Origin: Podospora comata
Taxonomy: Eukaryota; Ascomycota; Sordariomycetes; Sordariales; Podosporaceae
NCBI GenBank assembly: GCA_017354895.1
Contig: CP071498.1
Coordinates: 3,410,001 to 3,474,000, forward strand
DNA: 64,000 nt
Reading direction: 5' to 3'
Below are positions 10,493-21,126 of the stretch, one piece after another. Position numbers and translations under genes: made by a program. The notes under the pieces were generated by a model. It was not told where the DNA came from and made no database searches. It saw nothing but the letters and a program-made list of their open reading frames with translations. The first letter of the stretch is position 1; the number at the start of each line of letters is the position of its first letter.

Positions 10493-12227
10493 TCACACAA
10501 GCCACGCATCCAAGATAGGTGGGCACATCTCCTCCATACTCTTCAAACTGACATCCCTCACCACACTCGACAGCGGCACCCTCCCGTCCTCGGTCGTCGT
10601 CCCATTCTCAAACTGCCCAAACTCCCTCACCAGTCTCGTGTCAAGATTATACCTCGGCCACCCTGTCGCTTCGAGTCCAGCCTGCCCTCCCTTCGTAAGC
10701 GCCACCCAAGCGTCCTGCATCGCTTCACTGACGGCCTCCTCTTCCGGCGTCGACAGGCCGCGGAGCAGGGAGTCAGTGCCGAAAATCAGAGGCAGCTCAG
10801 CCGAGTGATAAGCTCCCATAAACGCCTCAGGTGAGACATTGCTAAAGTTGCCCGTGTAAAGATATCGGTAGACGGGCACGCCGGCCATGATCCGCAACGC
10901 GCTGGCCTGCACGGCGGGACAAAAGAAGAAGACTGCCGTAGTGAGGGCTTCGATGGTGGAGTTGACTCCCTCTGCGGTGAGTGGGACAAAGGGGATGCCG
11001 TCGTTGGCGTTTGTTCCGATGATTGTCGGCTGTTTTTTTTTTCCCTCTTGTCAGTTACCGCCCCCCCACCTCTGTCTCTTTTAGTCAAGTTTAACTCACC
11101 ACATCCAAAATCTCCTTCTTGATCGCCCTGTCCGTGTAGTTCCCAAACACGGTTCTGTTGTCCACCACGGATGTAAAGTAAACGAACGGCTTCCCGCTCA
11201 TGAGCTCCTCCATGTTCTCCTGCAAGAACGCCTCAATATGCTCCGCATCGGCGGTTTGCATGCATTCCAACTCCTCCTGAGGTGACAACCCTCCACAACC
11301 GACTTCGGTCGCGACGGCGGTAAAGTTTCCGTGCTTGACGTCCTCTGTGCTCGCCCGAGCAAGCGGGAAGATCTCTGTCCCAGAGTCCATGATGACGGCC
11401 GAAACCTGGGGGAATGAAGGGTCAAAAGCTGCGTATTGGTACCAAGCCGCAGAGATAGCACCGGCTGACTGCCCCCAAAGGGTGATTCTCTCTGGGTCTC
11501 CGCCAAAGTAGCTGATGTGGTCTTTGACCCATTGGATGGCCAGCTTTTGGTCGAGCAAGCCGGGGTTTTGCTTGGTGCTGTCCCCGGCAAAAGCTGCGGC
11601 GTTGGGGAAGCCGAAGATGTTCAAGCGGTAGTTGAAGGTGACTACAATATGCTCTTGTGAATCTTGGACCCAGTTGGCGGGAATTTGATAGGGGACGTCT
11701 TGGCCACCTGCTATGAAGGCACCGCCGTGAATGAAGATTATCACTGGGAGCTTTTGGCCCCAAGCCCGAACTGGTGGGGCGTAGACACTGAGAGAGAGGC
11801 AGTCTTCGGAGAGAAAGGGAGAGGTCATGTTGAGTCCTTGCAGGTTGTACTGGTTGACGAACTGTGTGAAGATGGTTGGTGGGTCTTCCATGAGAAACTG
11901 CATGCATGAGGGACCGAATTGAGTTGCTCTGTATGGGGAGGAGGGGAGGGCGGAGAGAGGTTCAGGAGGGAGAAAGCGGAGAGATCCCACTGGGGGTTGG
12001 GCGAAGGGGATGGAGAGGAATCGGCGGACACAGGGCGTATCAGGGTATGTTGTGCCGATAACGGTACCCAAGGGGGTTTCAACCGTAAGTTCAGCGGCGG
12101 CGAGGGCAGAGCAGGAAGACCTTTTGTATCGCGAAAGTATTGGTGGTGAGTGGCCGTCGTTGGCGAGTGTGATGGTGGATAGCGAGGCCCAAGCGAGGGC
12201 CCCTAGTATCATTGGTGAGGACTTCAT
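10493..12227 (-). CDS. secreted type-B carboxylesterase (alpha/beta hydrolase)
   Basis: Two exons, 12227-11100 and 11029-10493, joined across a 70 bp intron (GTGAGT...ACAG), giving 554 residues. Signal peptide MKSSPMILGALAWASLSTITLA. Family hallmarks in order: RFLSIPFAQPPVGSLRF, EDCLSLSVYAPP, the oxyanion loop IFIHGGAF, the nucleophile motif GQSAGA at about residue 250 (most family members have GESAGG), and the catalytic-His region GAYHSAELPLIFGT at about residue 450. Several NxS/T sites fit a secreted glycoprotein. It hydrolyses carboxylic esters; the natural substrate cannot be told from sequence. Confidence 0.92.
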
Positions 12228-13944
12228 AATGGCGAGGTATCGTTGCTATACTGGGATGATGATCTTTGCCGAGTATTGACCGAGTCCTTGTCTTGCTAGG
12301 AACTTGACCTCGCTGGGGAGGCAAAGAAACTCGAGAGGCTGATGTGATCCCATCAGCCCAGCTGTGGGGGGGATATTGGACATTTTATCTGTCAGATGTC
12401 ACCCATCCGGGCCATTGGGCACAACGTCTAACGTCTAACGACAGACGCCGTTTCGCGCCAATTCGAGTCACGCCCCGACGGGGCGGCTTTCTTACGATCT
12501 CAACGGCGGACTTGAGATGATCGCCATTACGGGAGTGTGACACGGTTGTGGTGCTAGTTCCAAAAAGCTGCGACGCAGACTGAGCCATGTTCTTGGAAGT
12601 TAGAGGCCTCGCAACGGCAAGGTGCCGGGTCATTCCCCGTCGTTTGGAGTTATAACTTCGGACGTCTATTTTTGGTCTGTGCCTGGTGTAGTTTGTCCGC
12701 TTTTCTCAAGATGAGAAGATGCGAGCAATTTGTTGCAGCGGTTCGGAACCTCGACGCAACAACGGTCTCCAATTATTTCCTTGGGACAAGAAGCCTGCAT
12801 GGACAAATGATGTCAATTAGTCTGGTCGAGTGTGATATTCAGACAAGACTATGCCTGGACCAGTTGCAGCTATCTCCCGCGGAGATATTGGAAAGCTGTA
12901 TATTGCAAGGTTTCCCTGGGTTAACACCGCCATCTGTCTGCTTGGAAAGGTCAGCCTCGTATGATGATAAGGGTGCTATTTGAGATCAATTAGAAAGCCG
13001 GACAGCCACACAGCAGCCACACAGACCTCGAAAAGAAAATAGGAGGGCTGTCATCATCATTACAATGCCTTGCACCTCACATCGCTGCTCGTGGCAGCAG
13101 CAGAACAAACTCGACAAGGGATGCTGAGCCCCGAAATAACTCTACCTGAAGATTCATCGGAATCCACGCAAATGTGATGGATGTGTTAGCGACGATTGCA
13201 TCATGAGCCATTAAAAAGTGGACGACGGCACTGGTGCCCGTTGAGCCACCATTGAACCAAAAACTCCTTTTCCTGCATACCTCGTTAACAAGCAGGTGTC
13301 TTTTAGCTACCAAACCACGAGGTGTAACAATGGACAATGAACGAAAGAACAGGAGTTGTTGACCGGAGTGGTGGTCGCGGCAACACAGTTTTACGATCGA
13401 AGACAAGGCGAAGTTGAAGGAAGGACTTGAAAAAATGGAGGAGAGAAGCGGGTGATTGTCCATGTCATTGGCGATGGGAATCTCGTCTGTTCAAGTAGCA
13501 TGTTGACTTTGGGATGACACCTGGGTGAGCAGTCTGCAAACTCGCGTGTGAGTCCAAGCTTTGGTAGACACAGCCGGGAGGTGCGTGAGAAGCTGCCCAC
13601 TAATATGGGATAGATGCAACTGGGAAGGTACGATCCCATAAACAGTTTCCACCCAGTGATCGTGTTGTTCGCTTCCAAGCTCACTACGGCCTTTCATGCT
13701 ACCTTGGCCTCGTGACATAGTTGCGTTGCGTCCCATCACCTCCGAATATCTTCACTTACACATGGTGTTTCCCCTGGACAGCTGCTGCCAGCTGTCGCCA
13801 CCTCTGCTGGCGGCTGCTGTCAGTCGAGTCATCCGGCGACGTCAATGACGACCACCTCATCACCAACACTCAGAAAAACAAGACACCCACCATCGTCGAT
13901 TTCACGGAACTTCAAAACTGCAGTTTGAGTGCATTTCTTTCACA
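12228..13944. other. 1.7 kb between divergent genes, no supported gene
   Basis: Shared upstream region of the carboxylesterase (minus) and the aprataxin-like gene (plus). A 103-codon frame at 12672-12983 and several antisense frames lack motifs and codon structure. I see nothing else. Confidence 0.45.
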
Positions 13945-14781
13945 ATGGCCGAGCAAGCAGAAGATATTGACGACATCGTCGACCACCCCACTGGGGCAAA
14001 CTCCTCAGTACACGACGACGAGCCATCATCGGCCTCGTCAAAACCAAAGAATGCATTTGCCGAACTCATGGCCCCGAAGAGAAAGGCCCCGGCCTCACCA
14101 GAATCCGAAAAGCGTCCAAAAGACAAAGCCGCCCGCTGGCGCGGCGCCTTAGTTCAGTACATCAACAACCCCTCCTCCTTTGGCAGCCAAGTCCTCCGGG
14201 TAACTCCCAACACAGTCCTCATCAAAGACTCGTTCCCCAAAGCCACCGTCCATCTCCTTCTTCTACCTCGCTCAGAAAAGCACTACCTCCTCCGTCCTAA
14301 TGAAGCTTTCGCCGACCCAGCCTTTTTGGCCATCGTACGAGAAGAAGCCGCTTCGGCAGCCAAACTCGCGGCAGCCGAGCTAGAAAGATTGCTCGGTTCT
14401 TTTTCAGTCTCAAACAAGCCTCGTCTAGAAGCAACAGACTACGCCAACCGACCCCCAGGACGGGATTATCTCAAAGAAATCAAGGTCGGGATGCACGCAC
14501 ACCCGAGCATGGATCATCTGCATGTTCACATCATCAGCAAGGACATGCACTCGCCCAAGGTGAAGCACAAGAAGCACTACAATAGTTTCAACACCGAGTT
14601 TTTTATTCCCTTGGTGGATTATCCACTGGCAGATGACGACGTCAGGAGGGATGTGGGGTTCCAGAACGGGAATCTGAGCAAGGATTTCAAATGCTGGAGG
14701 TGCGGGAAGGACTTTGGGAATAAGTTTACGCAGCTGAAGAAGCATCTGGAGGAGGAGTTTGAGGATTGGAAGAAGGAGTAG
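13945..14781 (+). CDS. hnt3: aprataxin-like DNA-adenylate hydrolase (Hnt3 type)
   Basis: Single-exon frame of 278 residues. After a disordered acidic N-terminus of about 50 residues comes a HIT domain with the nucleotide-binding motif HLHVHII at about residues 191-197. At the C-terminus is a zinc finger CWRCGKDF...H (Cys pair near residue 249). HIT plus this zinc finger is the signature of fungal Hnt3, the aprataxin orthologue lacking the FHA domain. It removes AMP from abortive 5'-adenylated DNA ends in the nucleus (family knowledge). The putative zinc ligands are at least two Cys and one His. The ATG sits in a good context (CACAATGG). Confidence 0.93.
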   Translation: MAEQAEDIDDIVDHPTGANSSVHDDEPSSASSKPKNAFAELMAPKRKAPASPESEKRPKDKAARWRGALVQYINNPSSFGSQVLRVTPNTVLIKDSFPKATVHLLLLPRSEKHYLLRPNEAFADPAFLAIVREEAASAAKLAAAELERLLGSFSVSNKPRLEATDYANRPPGRDYLKEIKVGMHAHPSMDHLHVHIISKDMHSPKVKHKKHYNSFNTEFFIPLVDYPLADDDVRRDVGFQNGNLSKDFKCWRCGKDFGNKFTQLKKHLEEEFEDWKKE

Positions 14782-14919
14782 CGGGCTATTTGTTATGCTT
14801 TATGCCAAAGCGGTGAATTCAATCGTGCTGCAAAAGAAGATTCAAAGAGTGTAAAACCATCGCAGTGTTGACCAAGAACATGACGGGCCAGGTCTTGACC
14901 AATGTCCCTGCTATTTGGG

Positions 14920-15573
14920 CTACTCCAGAATAAACTCAACATCCGACTCCTCCCCCTCCTGCAAGTTCTGCTGTTTGATCTTTTGAAGTATTTTGTCCTT
15001 CCTCTCCTTCCTCTCGGCCTCCTCCTTCGCAACAAGCAACGCCCTGTTCCTTTTCCGCCTCGCCCTCTCCTTTTCATTTTTCCTCCTCCGCTTGGCGATC
15101 TCATCCGGCGTAAACCTAGCCCTGCGCTCCTTCTCAGCCTGTTGCACCTTTGCGGCCTTATCTGCCGCTTTCTTTGCCTTGTCCTCCGCTATCTGAGCCC
15201 GGATGATAGGTCCGTAGCGTCTAGCGGCATCGTCTAGCGCCTTTCTCACCTGGGGAGCATGCTCACAGAGGAATTTACGTATTTCCTCGTCCTCGTCCCC
15301 GTTGGCCTCCTCGCCGGACTCACAGTCGATGAGCTCATAGTCGCTAAACTCATCGTCGCTGACTGCAGCTTTGGAGTCATCAGCCATTGGGATGTCAATA
15401 TCCTCGCTGGCCTCTGCCTTGGTGTCATCAGTCATTAGGATCTTAGTCTGCCCGCTGACTTCCGCTACGGTGTCAGCAGTCTTTGCAATGTTAGCCTCTG
15501 TGCTGTTGGCGTCTTGACTTTGAAGTGTATTGTTGTCAAGGCCTTTGTTTTTGTCGTCCGCATGGAGCCGCAT
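14920..15573 (-). CDS. acidic/charged coiled-coil protein of unknown function
   Basis: Intronless 217-residue frame, convergent with the aprataxin-like gene. The first half is acidic and Asp/Glu/Ser-rich with imperfect repeats of the kind MTDDTKAEASED / MADDSKAAVSDD. The second half (about residues 120-200) is a long Lys/Arg/Glu/Ala helix (AEDKAKKAADKAAK, KRRRKNEKERARRKRN) typical of nucleolar or nucleic-acid-associated coiled coils. No enzymatic motif is present. The frame is well conserved in character and has a clear ATG at 15573, so I believe it is real. Confidence 0.7.
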   Translation of the reverse strand: MRLHADDKNKGLDNNTLQSQDANSTEANIAKTADTVAEVSGQTKILMTDDTKAEASEDIDIPMADDSKAAVSDDEFSDYELIDCESGEEANGDEDEEIRKFLCEHAPQVRKALDDAARRYGPIIRAQIAEDKAKKAADKAAKVQQAEKERRARFTPDEIAKRRRKNEKERARRKRNRALLVAKEEAERKERKDKILQKIKQQNLQEGEESDVEFILE

Positions 15574-15953
15574 TGTGACTTTTGGAAGATGTCTGCTTCC
15601 TGGTGTGAGAAAGGGCGAGCGATGAACACCCGACTGTGCTTTCAGGGCGTTGCTACCGCCTACCTAGGTACCACTGAATGAAGTAGGTTTCACCAGTTTT
15701 GAACTCGCTCCGGCATGTGACCTATTCTTTTGAGTTTACCACAACAATGGCCCAGAGCTAAACCGCGAGGTCCTGAAGAGTTTTTAGAGATCACCAAATT
15801 CACAGCTACCTTATGACTGATGACTCCACCACAAACATCCGAACCATATAATGCAGTTTGCCTCAGCACAACTGACCCATTTCTTGATCACCAATCCCTC
15901 ACCAAAAGCCCACCCCTCCAAGCAATCCAGACATGACACTCTCCCCAGAAGGC

Positions 15954-16744
15954 TCAAGCCACACACCCCGAAATCCCCACCAACCGCCCCGGACACTCAA
16001 CCTGATGATAAACCACATCCCACCCATTCACCACCCCCCCAGCCCAATTCCACCTCCAATAACAACCCCCCCACAACCCCCCTGGCAACCTCTCACACTC
16101 CTGCCTATTCCTCACCCCCCCCTGTGCACCCCCCCAGTTGTAACCCCCCCCATACATCCCATTACACCCCCTGCCCCAGCGGCCCTACCCCCCCTCCCGG
16201 AGTCAAAATAATCATGTCACCCCTTTTGACATCCCCCCCCGCACCCCCAGGTGTAACAACTTGTACAATCATCGTTTTATTCGCTGCCGCCCCAGTCAAC
16301 CACCGCAATTGATAGCATTTACAGCAATTAGGATGGTCAGCTGCTTGACTGTCCTGGACCTGGATCGCAAAGCCGTAGGAGAGATCGTTGGAGATGGGAA
16401 TGGGCTGGTACGTGTCACAGAGGTAGGCGGCGGTGTTGGTGTTTACGCCGGGCTGGCAGCCCGTCACGGCTGAGACGCCGGCGGTGGTGGGGAGGGGCTG
16501 GTTGGATCTGTTGCAGACGCGGACGGCGCCGCGGGTGGTGAGGAGGGAGGGGCGGTTGTCGGTGCTGGCGCAGATGGGTTTGCAGCTGGCTGTGGTTAGA
16601 AAGTGGTGGGGATAGGGAAGGGGAACGGGGAGGGGGGATGTACCAGTCCCAGCCTGTGTAGGTCTTTGCTACTGTTTGGGCTTTGACGAGGGCATGGTGG
16701 CGGAGGGTGAGAAGGCAGAGGAGGTAGTGGTAGGGTAGGAGCAT
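15954..16744 (-). CDS. GH45 endoglucanase (cellulase) with a one-base frame break
   Basis: Exon 1 16744-16644 carries a signal peptide (MLLPYHYLLCLLTL...). An intron 16643-16586 (58 bp, branch TCTAACC) joins to make the GH45 signature WDCCKPIC, with the nucleophile/base Asp present. Downstream come NDLSYGFAIQV, NCCKCYQL, the second Asp in KRGDMIIL, PGGGVG, then GMYGGGYNWGG, RNRQECERLPGG, GCYWRWNW and VECPGRLVGISGC, the normal end of a GH45 catalytic domain. Between GPLGQG and the GMYGGG segment the frame slips by one base at a run of five C (16167-16171 on the plus strand). Four C would restore reading. No carbohydrate-binding module is seen. It cleaves beta-1,4-glucan extracellularly (family). 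Confidence 0.82.
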
Positions 16745-17506
16745 TTTATCTCTGTGAGGAGCCCGCGATGCCTAAGCAAAAGGTCGAGGTGAGCAGGGCC
16801 AGGGATGGAGCAGCGAGAGCCATGTTGATATACCGCTGAGTGCACCCCCACTGTTGAGAAGACTTTGAGATTACCGGACCATTCCCTGCATCTACCGCAA
16901 CACCATCTGCCCGGTCAATCTCTGCTATCTGGCATGTGACAATATGGTGGGTGTCAATACCAGTGATGCAGAAACTCCCCGTCTGATGCTACCGTGGCAG
17001 ACCTCATCAACCCGGGCTATTGGTGCTCCATTCCCAGCGAGCATCAACATCAGATGGAAGCCGATAAACACCTCCCGCTCTCCTCGCCAAAAAAAAAATC
17101 CCCCATTGGTCACCGCAGCTAAGGGTGAACAATAGAGCTCTGCTGTAAACAACCGGTTAAACTGTGCCGAGAGCCGGGCTCGATAGATTGCCAGCCTACT
17201 CTGTCAGTCAAACAAAGCTTACTGCATAGAGAGCATGACCTCATGTGGTAGATGAAAGTGTATTGTGCCAGATGTTATTTTCAGCATTCATCCGATATCT
17301 GAACGTTTAACCTGCAGAGCCAAGGCCATACACACAGCCAAGCGGGGAAGCCCCCACATATCAAAACACTATCGTGCCGCTTCATGGCAGCATATTTGAG
17401 TACCGTTGCTCCTCCCCCAACCCATGAACGCCTAGACAGAAGAATCCCAATCCATAAATCCAGATCCTAAACTCCAACCAATCCGAGGCAGTACATGGTT
17501 CATTGT
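16745..17506. other. intergenic region
   Basis: Upstream flank of the GH45 gene and downstream flank of the NmrA-like gene, both on the minus strand. No supported gene seen. Confidence 0.45.
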
Positions 17507-18608
17507 TTAAGCACCATTGTGCTTCACCTTCTTCTTGGGACGCAGTTCGCCGGCATACAGGCGGAAGAACTCGTCCGGCTCGGTGGGGTGCTCGCCCGTG
17601 ACATCGTGGAAAGCAGTCGTGGCGATGTAGTTAGTCTTGCCCTCACGCACCAGGCTGTAGTACTCGAGGAGGTACTCCTTCTCGGAGTCGTCGATGGTGG
17701 CTTGGTTCTTGAGGATTCTCTTCGCCTCACGCCTGAAAGAGTGTTAGTTGCCGTATATGAGAACGGAAAAAAGCCAAAAGAAACATACTCAGAGATATTC
17801 TCAAACTCCATCGTCTGACCCAAAGCCTTGCTGGCCGACTCGGCAAGCTCCTTTCCAGCGCAGAGCATAGGTCCAGTGATGACCATCATCTGACCGCGGT
17901 GCTTGTCGTCAAAGCCGTGAGGGCCCTTTCCGGAGAGAACATGGGCAGCGACGTGCGCAATGTCACCGAGGGCAACAGGAGCAAACTTGTGGTTCTCGCC
18001 AATGGGAAGAGGAAGGACACCCTCGCTCTGGGCTTGCTGGGCGTACAAGAGGATGTTTTCGGCGTAGAAACCAGCACTAAAATAGTCCTGTCAGTTGCAG
18101 ACCTTGACATCCACGGTGTTGAAGAAACTCACCGAATAACACAAGGCGAATGTCCCAAGGCAACATCCGCATTACCCTTCTCAGCCAGCACCAAAGCCTC
18201 CAAATCAATAAACTCCCTCAGCCTCGGCTGCTTGTCCCTCTCGGCATAATCGCACCCAGCAGCACTAATCAACAGCACATTCTGAACACCCGCCTTCTTG
18301 GCCGCATTGGTCAGCTCGATGCAAATGTCAAACTTGTCCTCCTTCGCGGGAGGGATCAGGCAGATGGTGTCGCAGCCGATCTTCTTGAGGGCATTGACCA
18401 TCTCGCGCTCGCGGCCGGGGTTGTGGGGCACGATGACGGCACCGAGCGACTCGAGCTCTTTGGCCTTGGCCGAGGTCGGGTCGAGGGAGAGGCCGCTGAG
18501 GCTGGTGATTTGCTTCTTGAAGCGCTCTTCTTTGAGGAGGAGCTCGGCGATGAGGAAGCCGGTTTGGCCGTCGACGGCGGTGATGCAAACGTTGCGGGTG
18601 TCAGACAT
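17507..18608 (-). CDS. NmrA-like NAD(P)-binding protein
   Basis: Three exons, 18608-18133, 18076-17789 and 17732-17507, with two 56 bp introns, giving 329 residues. The N-terminus VCITAVDGQTGFLIAELLL is a Rossmann strand-loop-helix with a degenerate glycine motif. It is followed by SLSGLSLDP, GCDTICLIPPAKEDK, and the NVLLISAAGCDYAERD segment typical of the NmrA/isoflavone-reductase-like family. The second half (PLPIGENHKFAPVALGDIA, HRGQMMVITGP) is also typical of the family, as is the C-terminal segment HPTEPDEFF. Such proteins are atypical short-chain dehydrogenases, acting as redox sensors or reductases in the cytosol; the substrate is unknown. A GTGCAG minisatellite lies just upstream. Confidence 0.9.
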
Positions 18609-19779
18609 TTTGGCGGTGGCGGAAAGTCGACTTTGGTTGAGGTGTAGAGAAAGAGGGAATTGAGTTGTTGTTTGATGTTGCAAGAGGTCGCAGTTCAGTG
18701 GTTGCTTGGTTGTGTTGTGGTCTTCTGTGAAGGTGGGGGGCGTGTGCAGGTGCAGGTGCAGGTGCAGGTGTTGAGACTGCAGGTGTCAATTCAAAAAGTC
18801 GGGTCGGTCGATTGTTTTTATTGCCAAAGCTCCCTTCCACCACAGCAGAGTTCCGTCTTTATGCTTGGTACCCTCTGTCCATCGTCATCATTATTGCTTC
18901 TTCAAACAAACCATGTTGATGAAGTCATGAGAAGTTCGTTTGTCACCGCATCCGAGATCCATTGCGTCATTGAGTCAGGGGCGCCAAGGGGTCAAAGCAT
19001 CAAAAGCATTCCATGTTGAAGCTTTCTTGATTTGATTGTGCTTTGTTCAAAACAACAGAGAAATTGTGTGTTGATATTTCAACTACCAGTCGGATCACTG
19101 AATGCATCGTGGTATCTCAACAACTAGATACTGCGCTGTGTGAAAGTCGGTTCAAAACTATGTATCTGCGGTACCCTGCACTTATACACTTTTGCTAACT
19201 CCCCAGCCTACCATTATGACAAAACTCTCAAATCCCATCACATTTATCTCACAGTTTCTCGCCTGTCATTCTTGATAAGGTACACGGATTTTTCAGCTGG
19301 CATGATTACCATGTCCGCATCTTCGTCATCTCTCTTCCACACGGGTTGGCCCCCTAACCCGATGTCTTCACCTTCTTCGGAATAGAAATCCCATCCTGCG
19401 TGGTCTGCTTATCGCATATCACCTCAAGCTTAACGAGAACCATCTTTTTGTCGTAATGCTTCCCGTCCACCGTCCCGCATTCGACGATCCCGGGGCAACA
19501 GGTATTCGTTTCGCGCAATCATATCCCCCATTTATTTATCTCAATGCTCTGAGCCAATGACATCCCCTTTGAATGCCAACCAAACTCGAATCAAGCCCAG
19601 ACTCTCCGAGTCCTCAAATAATTCGCGAGGCAACAAAGTTGACTGGACTACCATCGATACTACGGCTGTGGGGATTTCAAGGTCTGAGATAGACCAGCCA
19701 TCCTATCGTGATTGGATTGATATGTACAGCAGGTCATGGCCCAAATAATGCGTTTGCCTCAGCTAAAGATTCTTGTCAG
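18609..19779. other. mostly gene-free stretch before a possible zinc-finger gene
   Basis: No confident gene. An open frame rich in Ser and Arg runs from about 19433 to 19748 with no clear start, ending in SYRDWIDMYSRSWPK. It could be an upstream exon of the zinc-finger reading that follows, but no in-phase splice was found. Confidence 0.3.
18744..18770. repeat. GTGCAG hexamer minisatellite
   Basis: Four tandem GTGCAG copies followed by GTG, lying about 135 bp upstream of the NmrA-like ATG, hence in its leader or promoter. Probably a simple slippage repeat. Confidence 0.85.
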
Positions 19780-20306
19780 ACAAAGAAACAGGCCTGATAA
19801 TAAGGACTCACAGCGCTCTTCTCCCAGAGATCTATGAAACGTCTGACGATGTCAAATTCCCTTGGACCTGTCCCGTAGGATCATGCCGCACGATGTTTGA
19901 GAGTATTGTCAACTTGGGCAACCATTTCGTCGTCAGTATTCGTCGCTTTAGTTTGACTAGTGGGATAGAAGATGCTGACATCTGTAATCAGAAAGCACAC
20001 CGTGCTACGAATCTGAATGATAACCTTGGCGGAACAACCACCAAGTAATACAGATGACATCAAATATCTCCGTCGCGGCTGTCAGAAATCGAATCTGGAG
20101 CGCCTTTCCAGTTCGCACCTGATCAGACCACAACGAGAGTCTGCACTCTGGCCAATGGCAAACTGAGAGTAAAGGTTGATAACGAAGAGGAGTATGCTAT
20201 TGGAGCGAGGGGTGTGTTCAAGATTGATGCTGGGGTTGGAAGTAGGGTTTTTAACCGGTGCTATGAAGATGTTGTGTTGCATGTGAATGGTTTTCAGGCT
20301 TTGTGA
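19780..20306 (+). CDS. possible C2H2 zinc-finger protein, exon structure unresolved
   Basis: The frame from about 19780 reads FPWTCPVGSCRTMF...NLGNHFV. An intron 19932-19991 (GTCAGT...ATCAG) would join this to KAH, completing C-x4-C-x12-H-x4-H, a C2H2 finger. A second clearly protein-like segment, APDQTTTRVCTLANGKLRV to VLHVNGFQAL and stop, runs about 20086-20306 with no ATG of its own. Joining the two needs a 10-base micro-exon (19992-20001), which is suspicious, so this may be a decayed or mis-modelled gene. No start codon is assigned. Function, if any, would be nucleic-acid binding. Confidence 0.35.
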
Positions 20307-21126
20307 GGGTGTTTTGTTGTGATGGTTGACAAGTAGTGTTTTGATTTTGGGTGTGTTTGTATTTGTTTTTGTTACTGTTCGTGATCACCTAAGGCAGGCA
20401 AAGTGTGGTTGTTATCAGGTCCGTCTTTTTTTTTTGCAGATGATGAAGAGACAGAAGCTACTATATAAGATTATGAAATGCGGGAATAGCTGGTGGTAAT
20501 TGTTGGTTTATGGGAGGATCTTGTTGAGATGTAGGGCATCAGAGAGATGGCGATGCTCTGGAGTAAGGCGCATATGTAAAGCTATCTCCCTGTTAGATTA
20601 ACATGTTCAAATATTGTACATTACGCGAGTCCGTAAATCTATCATGAGAATGGAATTGTTTTTTTGCGGTTGCAGCCCCCCGGAAACGTAGTTGCCCGCC
20701 GTGTGGTTGGTGGTAGGGATCAGGGGTAAAAGGGGCGAAGTGGGGCGGTCTGTCAAGTAAACAAGAGTGACAAGCCATGAAGTGGAATTGGTTTATAATG
20801 CTGCATGAGTGCGGGCCAAGAAAATGTCTTGAACATATAAAAAGTAAGATATTACCTAATAAAAAGATTTTAAATCATTTCTCTTGGAGTTATGTTTAGG
20901 TTGCAGGTCATTAATCGCTTTTGTGGTGCTTCTGCGATGGAAAGGGACTTCCATCCAGGTGCGGGGCAACAGCTGCAATCATCAGATGGTCGTCACCCCA
21001 CCACAGCACGCGATTCAACGGCACTGAGGACAAAGTGTATTTAAGAACCGGCATAGATGCGATGGCTTTGGGGAAGGTGGAACTCAATTTCGGAATCCTA
21101 AATCCAAATTGGCAATCCCAACTCTT
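20307..21126. other. intergenic region
   Basis: AT-rich 3' flank (T- and G-rich runs around 20310-20450) and the promoter side of the next gene. No coding signal recognised. Confidence 0.5.

Noticed and set aside
16150-16230. An intron as the explanation for the GH45 frame change
   Set aside because: The only GT...AG pair bridging the break would be about 22 bases long, too short for a fungal intron, and the protein is continuous across the site.
18150-18647. 165-codon plus-strand frame
   Set aside because: Antisense shadow of the first NmrA-like exon.
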